Source of the DNA: Flabesymbios commensalis
Taxonomy: Eukaryota; Annelida; Polychaeta; Terebellida; Flabelligeridae
Reading direction: 5' to 3'
DNA: 64,000 bases
Assembly: GCA_964017125.1 (NCBI GenBank)
Contig: OZ024912.1
Location: 78,651,769 to 78,715,768 of the forward strand
Shown here: positions 23,075-35,000 of the stretch, one piece after another
Layout of the letters: each line of letters begins with the position of its first letter
Position numbering within the stretch: position 1 is the first letter of the stretch
Notes under the pieces: generated by a model
Databases searched by the model: none
The model's input: the letters and a program-made list of their open reading frames with translations, nothing else
What the model was told of the DNA's origin: nothing
Translations under genes and position numbers: made by a program

Positions 23075-26000
23075 GTGAGATATATTGGCCCAATGCTGGT
23101 TTAATGTTGGGCCGACATCTCATACGGCGGGCCAACATTATACCAACATTCGATACAGTCCAGGAGCCGGTTTCACCAACTTTAATTAGGCTTGAGTCAG
23201 TCTAAAGCTCACTGCTTGGTTGAGACGTGATCACGTGTTGATAGTCAAGACAAGTTTTTGACTTAAGTCAGGCTGGTAAAAACAGGTCCCAGGTGTTCAT
23301 ACAGATAAGATATTATCAGATTATATATAATAGCCCCAATGCTGGTTTAATCCTTACAACCCCGAATTATTTATGTTTTAACCATGGAGAACAATAGGGG
23401 TTTTTTTAATTTCAAATCATCATAAATGATTTAGCTCTTTTTGATTCAATTGAATACGTATGTTATGGGTCTACGGCCATTATAATTTTTTCAATTCTTT
23501 CAGCACGGGGTTCGTGTTTCTACGTCAGAATATGACGTCTACCTACGTCAGATTCTGACGTATAAACACGATCCCCACACTGAAAAGGTTAATATTGGGC
23601 CGACGTATCAGTGGGTGGGCCAACATTAAACCATCATTCGATAAGCGTCTCAATCACATACATGTGGAATCCTGAGAAACACAAACCATTGGCCTGATGT
23701 TGATTTGATGTTGGTACACCGTGACAAACGGCTGGTCAACATCTGACTAGTATTGGGTCACGATACTTTGATTCACTGCTGGTTCAATGTTGTGCCACAT
23801 TGCATCTGGATTACTTTCTTCACTAAACACCAACCACATTATTATTCACCTTTTAGTGGCATTTCAATTGGTTTTAAACTAGTTTAAAACGTATACATGG
23901 TATATATACAAGCCTAGCAATACAGAGGTTAAACAATCTCAATGTTGGATGGAAGAGTCCATAGCGCGGCACGTTTCTGGTGCAGAAAAGAAGAAATCAT
24001 TTCATTTAAACAAAAATACATTCCAATTATCTGTTTATGTTTCCTAAGATAGCCACAGTTGCGTGCCAGTTGGTCCAGCAGAAACGTGATTTTTAATGGA
24101 TTCTAAAAAGTTGAGAATTTAGTTCTATTTTCTGCGCAGTAAATGCAGTTTTATGCAGTGATTCATAAAATTGCTAAATTTAAAAATAGTAAGCAGACAT
24201 ACGCCACATCACATTTTTGATAATAAAATGCTGACGATGTTGGTTTTGGCCTGTCAGTGGTAGCGTTACATGACACATGGAGTTGGTTTTGATATAACTG
24301 AGAAACCTCCTTGGTTTTATCTGTGACGGTGGTTGGTTTCAATATACCTAGTGTTATTTTGAAGGCCCCATGTGGTTTTATATGTGACGGTGGTTCGTTT
24401 TAATATACCTAGTGTTATTTTCAAGGCCCCATGTGGTTTTATCTGTGACGGTGGCTGGTTTTAATATACCTAGTGTTATTTTCAAGGGCCCTTGTGGTTT
24501 TATCTGTGACGGTGGCTGGTTGGTTTTGATAAACTTGATGTTTTAATACAGGGATTTTATCTGTGTTGGCGGCTGATTGGTTTTGATATGCCTCGTATTT
24601 CTTTACATATGTTTCTTTGATATACCTGTGGTTATTTTTCAGGACACCTGGGGTTTTATCTGTGATGAATTCTAGTTTATTGCTTTCCAGGATACCTGGG
24701 GTTTCATCTGTGATGACGGCTGGTCTCTGGAGGCAGGTCACGTGATCTGTCGGACGCTGGGCCTTCCCAGAGCTGTGACGTATACGGTGGAGGACATGTT
24801 TGACACTGCAAGGTCATCAGGTACTGATGCAGTATACATTCTTATATTGTAATTATCAAGTACTGATTTATTATGCATTTTCACTGACATTTGTTTTTGA
24901 CCCGCATATAGAAATCGTTATCTTAAACACACCAGGTGATTATTCTTAAAATTAGTTATGTTTTATGTATCACGTCATGCCATTTTTTATGCAGCTATTT
25001 ATTATGCCTAATTGTTACCAAATGGACATTTAATGTACATTGGGTAACAATTAAACATAAATAAATAGCCACATATAAAGTGACATTGAATGATACATAA
25101 AACAGAAAAATATGCCCATACAAAGTAAAGGTGTTTCAACATGTGTTACATTTAACGGAATTTACCAACTATATTATTACTAAAGTATTTCAATTTTTAA
25201 GTTGCTATAATGTGTTAAGGTAAGTAGACGGTCCTCGTACAACATGCACAAATAGATCGTCGCCTCGGTGCTAAAGGATCCTATCGGACACTCGTTAGAG
25301 TGGCAGATAGGATCCTTTAGCTCCGAGGCGACGAGATGATGATTTGTGATGTTAAAATTGTATTAATATCCTGGAATCAGGAATCTAAAATATTTTAACT
25401 CTAATGAAATCCAAAATATTTACACTCAATTTAATCCCTATTCTATCATTTTATCTAAACAAAATAGACAATGACCAAGTTTTTTTTAGAAATATGTTAT
25501 TGTAGTAACATCTAACGATAGATAATTTTGAGGACAAACAATATCGTCACCATCCACCATTAGTTCTTTAGATATATGGTTAGTTTATCTCTGTCTGGTT
25601 AAGTGGTCATAATAATCATAAATATACAATAATAACCCTTAAAACATAAAACAATTAATTTCCAACCACTTGAAGCTGTGTCTCGACACCGTGATGCACA
25701 ACTTCAACTGCATGATGCAAATCTTGATGTTAAGGCATTAATTTCATTCCCAATAACTGTTTTTTTGTATAATTAACCAAACAGCTATGTTTGTGCTTAG
25801 GTCCTTTAAACTCAAGGAGTTCAGTAGTTATGTAATTACCTAACAAGTACCTTCATCCCGGAGCGATATCTGCCACTAAGGAAGAAAATGACAAAACTAT
25901 TTCAAGATCTGACGAACATCTATTATTAATGGAAGTATTCGAGCCGTTGGCTACCTTACATTAATAGTTTATATTTGTCTCACCTGGAAATAGATGTCTT

Positions 26001-29000
26001 TATCGATACCCAACGAAAATCAGACCCAATCTGTCTTTAAGCAATGCTGGTTTCGTGTTGGCTCAGCATTTACACCGTTGGCACAATATCAAGCCGCTGT
26101 TGGATCAGCGTCTCTTCCCAGAAAACACGAGACATTGTCCCATTACTGTGTCAATGTTGGGCCAGCGTCGTAGACAATGCCGTAACATTGAGCCAGAATT
26201 GAGCAAGGACTCGTGTTTGCCGGGTTGCCACTGGGCTCCTATTAAACACTCTTGAGTGTAGTGTTGGTGCAATGTTGGCCCAACAATGTGCCAACCTTAT
26301 GCCGACAATGAGCAAACTTCTCATATCGCGGGGCTGCACGACATTACGAATAACATGTTTATGGTATCACATTTTCTGCGGATAGGCCACGAGATGAGGG
26401 ATCAAACGCAGAGAGAGAAGCCTCCGAGCTACCAAGGAACTCTATATTCCTTGGAGCTACAGACTGAGAGAGAAGCCTCCGAACTACCAAGGAACTCTAT
26501 ATTCCTTGGAGCTACAGACTGAGAGAGAAGCCTCCGAGATACCAAGGAACTCTATATTCCTTGGAGCTACAGACAGAGAGAGAAGCCTCCGAGCTACCAA
26601 GGAACTCTATATTCCTTGGCGCTACAGACAAAGAGAGAAGCCTCCGAGCTACCAAGGAACTCTATATTCCTTGGAGCTACAGACAGAGAGAGAAGCCTCC
26701 GAGCTACCAAGGAACTCTATATTCCTTGGCGCTACAGACAAAGAGAGAAGCCTCCGAGCTACCAAGGAACTCTATATTCCTTGGAGCTACAGACAGAGAG
26801 AGAAGCCTCCGAGCTACCAAGGCACTCTATATTCCTTGGAGCTACAGACAAAGAGAGAAGCCTCCGAGCTACCAAGGAACTCTATTTTCCTTGGAGCTAC
26901 AGACAGAGAGAGAAGCCTCCGAGCTACCAAGGAACTCTATATTCCTACCCGGTGTGACTGGGCCGCCTAATTCATTTACTGCGCGAGGTCCAGTCACACG
27001 GACCACCATTTTGTTTCCACAGCCAGCTGTGTAAAAACGACACTCGCGCTGCCTACCGAAAAACTCGGATGTCATGAAATTGAGACGAATATTTTAAAGG
27101 CCTACGAAAACTAGGCTATTTTCAGCAGACGTAAACTTGTAATCGTATTAGAGCTATAACATTTAAAAATGGAGGTCACTGTGTCAGAGCCTTGCGATGT
27201 CATCAGGGTATTATATTCCTTGGAGCTACAGACAAAGCGCCAGATAAAACCCCACATATAATGTACATGTATATGTGACCCATCTGTACCGAATCAGTGA
27301 CATCGCACACACTGTACTCAAGTGCATGATTGACTGAAATAATACAAGATTTAATTCAAAAAATAAATTTTCATTAAAATAATCGACACTCACATGTAAT
27401 AATGATTTTTTTGTTGGTTACTTTAAAGAAAATACGCGATGAGACGGATTTTGTTCAGATAGCTCCCTAGAGGCCATAGATATAATAGGATTAGTAAAGG
27501 GTTTATTGGCTTTGCTGTCGGAGCAGGGAAACTAAGTAGATAGTTTAGGTATGGTGTTCATAAGCGATGGCCGTGCACCGAATAACAGCAAAACACATTT
27601 ATTTAATAGAGGGATATTTTTGTTTTGTGGTTGCTAAGGAATCAAAGTAGATATTTCGTTCCCTAGTTTTCGGTCAGGGATGCTGAGCAGATGGCTGTGG
27701 TCGCGCCAGTGGTTGCGCGGGTTACAGCACTGAGTACGACTGTCTGACGATCTGACTGACTACATGTAATGAGCTGCTTATACGGCTGGATATCTGTGGT
27801 TGAGCTGAACTCAATTATTCAACCTTCGCTTTAATAAAAATAGTCATTTGACACCCACAATTTTTCGTGTGGTACCCCGAACATTTATAAATATTTGTAA
27901 TATTTTTATTTCTACTTTATTAGTATAATATTACTTAAAGACTAATAGTATAATATTACTTAAAGAGGGGTACTGGGATGATTGCTAGTATTAGTACTTT
28001 TCGCCCCCATCCGGGGAGGGTCATTAGGGATCTGTTTCGTCTGCTGGATGCTGTGTACGGCATTGTACGGAAGCACTAGTCTACAGCAATCATCCAAGGG
28101 CAGCTGCAGCCTCCTCGTATCTGGCCATAATCTTCGGGCGGATTGCCAGTGGCGTACCCTGGTTCCTCCGCTCAACAGCGGAGCCAATGCAGCACCCGCA
28201 TCAGTGCTGGCGCTGATGTAGGCTGTGGTAGCCTTAAATAACCGGCAATAGCGTGTTTGACATCAGGTCTCTCACGTGGGATGAATGGGGTTACCTAGAG
28301 GGAGTTATCCTTCCTATTGTTACTCTGGGGACTATTCGACCCGAGGATAGCGGAGCTGTGCAAAATGCCACAGAGTTTCGGCATTAAATTGCACAGGGAA
28401 AAATCAAGTCTCCGGCCGTCTGGGCATGCCTGGGGGTATATCCCCTAGACATGCCCAGAACCCCTTATCGGGCGAGCGAAGGAAACGCTCTCAATAACCC
28501 ACCATGCCCTATCACCGCCACCCTCACATCATCAACTGTACATCATTCATCTCATCAATTGACTACAACGTTTTTATAGTATTACAATGTCACTTTAAAG
28601 ACATTTTGTGCCAAAAAGTGACGTAAAGCAAAGATTTACTACTACATTACTTAAAGAGACTTTGTGGGATGACATCAATTCTGGTATTTTGTTTTGTATG
28701 AAGAAATGTGAGCCTATCTTGAAGACCATGGTTTCTTTGTCCTCAATTTGTTTAAACTTAAAAAAATATTTCATTAACATTTTTAAGAATCAAGAGTAAA
28801 CCCAACCAAAACACTTTTTACACATACAGGATGGTTAAATGTTGAGCAGACAATCGGTGCTGCGGGGGATACACCAACCCCTCACTTTCGCACACCAATT
28901 AACATCGGTGCCTTGCGGACTAGGTTTTAATCCCATCGTCTGATACGGTGGGTAAGTGTTGTATACTGCAGACAGTTTTGTTTACATGGTAATACGACTT

Positions 29001-32000
29001 GGAACTAAAATTAGTTTAGTCTTTTTCAGTGCTTTTAAATTTGTAGATGATTTATTTGCATTTTTAGTTTAGCTTTCCCTTTAAAAATCATTGTTTTACG
29101 GCTAAATATACAATCGTTGAAGGCTACCCAAATTCCCATCGGACACACCCCCTCCCCTTTATCCATGTTCTGTATACATCCCTGCTGTATAGCTGGTGGA
29201 GTTTACTTTATTATCACTCATACTATTCATCTATTTTTATTAACCTAGATATGCGAATTGTTGCTGTAACTGTAGTAATAACTTTATGGTATATCAAGTG
29301 GAAGTTAATCAGTCAGTTATTGATAAATATTATTCTAAGTATTTACTGGGTCTTTTTCATTGTACAGTGTTTGTTGTTTTTTTGTTTTATTTTCTCAGGA
29401 GGGCAGATCGTACTGGATGACCTACAGTGTTTGTTATTTATTTGTTTTATTTTCTCAGGAGGGCAGATCGTACTGGATGACGTACAGTGTTTGTTGTTTA
29501 TTTGTTTTATTCTCCCAGGAGGGCAGATCGTACTGGATGACGTACAGTTTTGTTGTTTATTTGTTTTATTTCCTCAGGAGGGCAGATCGTACTGGATGAC
29601 GTACAGTGTTTGTTGCTTATTTGTTTTATTTCCTCAGGAGGGCAGATCGTACTGGATGACGTACAGTGTTTGTTGTTTATTTGTTTTATTTTCTCAGGAG
29701 GGCAGATCGTACTGGATGACGTACAGTTTTTGTTGCTTATTTGTTTTATTTCCTCAGGAGGGCAGATCGTACTGGATGACGTACAGTGTTTGTTGCTTAT
29801 TTGTTTTATTCCCCCAGGAGGGCAGATCGTACTGGATGACGCACAGTGTTTGTTGCTTATTTGTTTTATTTCCTCAGGAGGGCAGATCGTACTGGATGAC
29901 GTACAGTGTTTGTTGTTTATTTGTTTTATTCTCCCAGGAGGGCAGATCGTACTGAATGGCGCACAGTGTTTGTTTTTTACTTGTTTTATTCCCCCAGGAG
30001 GGCAGATCGTACTGGATGACGTACAGTGTTTGTTGCTTATTTGTTTTATTTCCCCAGGAGGGCAGATCGTACTGGATGACGTACAGTGTTTGTTGTTTAT
30101 TTGTTTTATTTCCTTAAGAGGGCAGATCGTACTGGATGACGCACAGTGTTTGTTGTTTTTTTGTTTTATTTTCTCAGGAGGGCAGATCGTACTGGATGAC
30201 GTACAGTGTTTGTTGTTTATTTGTTTTATTCTCCCAGGAGGGCAGATCGTACTGGATGACATACAGTGTTTGTTGTTTATTTGTTTTATTCCCTCAGGAG
30301 GGCAGATCGTACTGGATGACGTACAGTGTTTGTTATTTATTTGTTTTATTTTCTCAGGAGGGCAGATCGTACTGGATGGCGCACAGTGTTTGTTTTTTAC
30401 TTGTTTTATTCCCCCAGGAGGGCAGATCGTACTGGATGACGTACAGTGTTTGTTGTTTATTTGTTTTATTCCCTCAGGAGGGCAGATCGTACTGGATGGC
30501 GCACAGTGTTTGTTTTTTACTTGTTTTATTCCCCCAGGAGGGCAGATCGTACTGGATGACGTACAGTGTTTGTTGTTTATTTGTTTTATTCCCCCAGGAG
30601 GGCAGATCGTACTGGATGACGTACAGTGTTTGTTGTTTATTTGTGTTATTTCCTCAGGAGGGCAGATCGTACTGGATGACGTACAGTGTTTGTTGTTTAT
30701 TTGTTTTATTCCCTCAGGAGGGCAGATCGTACTGGATGACGTACAGTGTTTGTTTCTTACTTGTTTTATTCCCCCAGGAGGGCAGATCGTACTGGATGAC
30801 GTACAGTGTTTTGGAGACGAGGACTCTGTGATGTCATGCCGCCATCTTCCACCAGGTGTCCATGACTGTCAGTTGAGGGAGGCGGCCGGTGTGTTCTGCG
30901 CTCCACCAGATGTGGTGAGTTCAAATTACAAGCCCAGCAAACACAAGGCGTGGAAGAGAAAGGGACGTGGCGCAATGGATAGAGCGCCTGACTGCCTCGC
31001 CAGTCATATATGCATTCCGGTTTCGTTCCCCACTGATCACGTGTGGGGTTTCCAGAGAAATATCCTTGTTTCTCCCTTCTCAATGTGACTAGGCGATCAC
31101 GTCAATGGCGACCTCGTCAAGCTAACGTTGAAACCAGTGTATCGACATTAATTTCGCACAGGTCCACGCGCTGCGCGCTCCTCACACAAGGCGTTAACTC
31201 GGTGTTGTTTTAATGTCGGGCCAGCGTCATGATTGATTATTAATATTTTATGTAGCGCAGATTTGAATTCCGAATAGATTACAACTAATAACAGACAAGT
31301 AGCGGAAAAAACACAAAACACACTTAATTGCGGGATCTGTCTTTTTACATGTATTTCAGTTATATTAGAAATAAAGCTAGTATCAGTTTTTCTGTGAATT
31401 AATATCTCTTCTGGAAACAATATCATCAAAACAGTCTGCTGCATAATCCTGATAACACTCTTGTGCGGATATATTTTCATCTGATTATTATTTGAGATAT
31501 TGAGCATAACAACCGACCAAATGTGGGAACCATTCCAAAAAGAATGGGCTTGCAACAAAAAAATGACAGAGACCGTATTACAAATATGTTTTGTTGTTGA
31601 TTTCAAATAATCGTGCACATTTGTTATGGGCACCATTGGATTCCTCCTACCCAAATATACGGGTATATACACCACAATCGCGACTCTAGCTGTGAAAGAA
31701 CTCAAACTCTGGCCCAAGACGAGACTTCGTATATAATTTAATGGCGGCCATTTTGAAAATTAACGCAAACCTGTAGCCCATCCTAGCATTTTTTCAATGG
31801 CGTACATTTTTTATTATGGGAGAGGTCTAAGGAACAAAAAAACTTTGTCTTAAACTGTCAACAATCACAAAAACCGTATGCGTTTTTCGTGGTAATAAAG
31901 TGATTCTCAACTGAGAAAGGGAGGAACGATTCTAGCAGGTGAAAAAAAGTTATTATTTATTGATGCACAATATCCAGTCGTTCTCCCATAACTCACCAGA

Positions 32001-35000
32001 TGACCTCAGCGGCTAATGAGTGGCCGGACAGATTCTGCCGTGCAAAAGCAAAAGCATTAACCCTTAAAGCGCTGAAATCTGCTCGTATAAACCATAGAAA
32101 CCACATGGTTTTTCAATTTGAAATCATCATAAATGTCTTAATTAGCTCTTTCCAATTCATTTGAATCTACGGTTCATTATAAATATTTTAATTTTTACAG
32201 TGTGGGGATCGACTTTAGTCGTCAGAATCTGACGTCTGTAGACGTCAGATTCTAACGACTGAAGTCGATCCCCGCGTTGTAAGGGCTGACTGCTCACGTT
32301 ATAGTAAACAAAAATACTCGTTTTTATCTTCACAAAGTCTAATAGCAGTAACCGTTGTTTGTTGTATAAATATATTAATTTTTAGTTCTCAATGGAAAAT
32401 TCACAAAGACAGACAGCAGTAACTGCTTACTTTGAAAGTAAGCCGTTACTGCCGTTTGTCTTTGTACGGCGGTCAGTAAGCCAGTACTCGATAGCAGAAG
32501 AGAATCCTGCAGCTCAAATACAAACAACAGTAACTTCTTATTTTGAAAGTAAGCAGTAACTGCTGTTTGTCTTACTGAGGCAGACTTAATGAACGTGATC
32601 GTGTTGACTCACTGTAGCCCGATGGTGACGAATGGGATTTAAATTGTCTAAACGAGCCTAGCGGATCAATTTGATTGCTGAATACATTAATTACTTTATT
32701 GTGTCAGTGTCTAACAGCAGCAGGTAATGTGAGATATATATCCACGGCCGCGGACACTATTCCTCATCTGATGATATCTGATTACAGCTAATCATCAACC
32801 CTCGAGCTTCTAGCACGTTTTTTAGGCTGGTTTCAAACACAAATAATGCAACGAAAATTGATAGAATGTTTTTTTTTTGTAGATATTAATTTAATCAATG
32901 TAATAAATGAGGTGCGCGATCAGAAATTTGATGAATTATACTTTTTTGCCTCAAAAAGTGACAATTGATGGAAAAAAGGATACGCAGGTTTTAAATGATG
33001 CGCGCCACGACGTGAAACATATATTCCTCTTTTCGAACCTTATTTGAAATATCATCACACTGCAGAATAAATGGTGTAGCTCATTTTTAAATCGTTTGAG
33101 TAAAAAAACAAAAAGACGTGTATCATTTCCCATGCATTTATCGTATAAAAACATTTCTTTCAAAGCTGACTTTTTTTACGACTGCTGCCCAGATAATGTA
33201 GAATAGCATTTTGGTCACAATAGGCTTAGTAGGCAAATCTCATTTTTTCCCTAAGATGACTATAGGCCTACTACATGTGCTTACATTACTCGCCCATGGT
33301 TCTTAAAGGGTCTAATCCCGAGAGGGGAGTTTTGTGATTTTATTAATTGCATCAAATATGGATGGCACATGGACATTTCAGTTCCATCACCCCGCATTTA
33401 GAAGGCACTGCGGGCTACATGTAGACATTAATAAATGGGCCGCGGTGCTAGTGGAGAAATATGAGTTCCGGTGCCAGAGGAGACTGTATGCTGAATATAA
33501 ACAAGATATCAGGGGTGCCCCAAAATAAAATGCACGTAGCAAGAGTGAAGAAGCCAGTAGCATTACTAGCAAAATATATGAACTGCAATATTGCGCGATG
33601 CACCATTGGGGCATTAAACTCGCAAAATTCGGCATTAAATTCGCACAAAAGTGCAAATTGCGACAGATTGTACACCATTGAATATATACAGCAGCCATTT
33701 AACTACATTATTTAACAAATGTAGTCACCAACACTTTATCACTATGATTTTCTTCATTTTGATTAATTTCATGGACACATAATGTTCAGTAATTGTTGTT
33801 AAATTAGAAAAAAGTTCATTGGTACACAGTTGACATGGTTACCATCATTTTATTGTAGAAATAAATTATTTTGCGCAGCCTACACGAGACGTTGGCTCAG
33901 TGCCGGTTTAATGCTGACCCAGCGTCTGCGACGCCGACACAACGTTCCATGTTTGCTGCGCGCTTCCTCTTTTCGTTTGCCAAAGGATTCCGCTTGTCAT
34001 TGGTAATTATTATCAATATATCGGTCACTGTAATATAATCACCCATACGACCAGGGTGTAGAAGGTCAGCAGCAGGATGTATAAGGTGAGCAGCAGGGCG
34101 TAAGCGTTTGCTTACGTCCTGTCAGTTTAGTCCTGCTTGTCAAATATTCACGTGTGGTGGATGATTGGCGAATATCATAAAATTGAATTTTGACAATAAT
34201 ATTGCATTTGTTTGATCGGGAAGTTTTTAAATTTGAAGCCATTCTCGTCAAAGTTGAACCCTATAAAATGAAATAAAAGACTGTTCATGCGTCTAAATCC
34301 TCGGCGTCCCGAGCTCGAAGCCGCTGCGAATCTGAATCAGGTTCATTATAATTGTCCATTTCGGCGATCGAGCACGCCGGAACACAGAGGATTTAGAATG
34401 GAAAAGCATGGTCAAAATAAAAAGTGTTTTCTTCCGAAAGGAGGGATACAATTCCAGAGCTGAGTGGGGGGGGGGGGAAGGCGCAAACAAAAAGTCATTT
34501 CACCCATCCTAAAACTCGCACTGGGAACAACCAGTTGCTCATCATCTGACGAGCGGAGATTATGAGTTATGTTTAAAGGTTTAACCCTTTGACTTCCAGG
34601 CCGGAGTGCATGCCAGGATCCAGATATACTGGTGTAGGAGTTCTATTCATTTGAAGCTGGAATTGCTAACGCAATTTCCAGCTTCAAATGACGGAAAATA
34701 CATAAATGTAGTATATATTTGACAAAAATTTGTGTCATTTCATGGTTACGTTCATTACGAATGACGACGGAAATTCCCGTCATGTATGGTAGTGAAAAGG
34801 TTAAGCAATTATGGGGATAAACTGGCTATGTATTACTTTTTATGTGAGGGAGCATAGTTTGTATTTTATTCTAAATTGAACAGGGAGCCAATGTATCGAT
34901 TTCAGCAAAAGTTTGACACTACAGAAACGTGGGGAACAGGTCATAGCCCACTGGGAACACGACGTTGTTGCGACGTTTAGATTGCGATTATTATTAGATT

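Noticed and set aside
29507-30262. 251-codon minus-strand frame across the exon 3 acceptor array
   Set aside because: Complementary shadow of the 60-bp unit; the plus strand carries the SRCR coding meaning.
30961-31035. tRNA gene
   Set aside because: Box A- and box B-like motifs are present but the arms do not form a proper cloverleaf; better explained as a tRNA-derived SINE head.
31148-31717. 189-codon minus-strand frame in intron 3
   Set aside because: No recognisable domain; its C-terminal end is translated from a dispersed palindromic repeat; no splice or promoter evidence.
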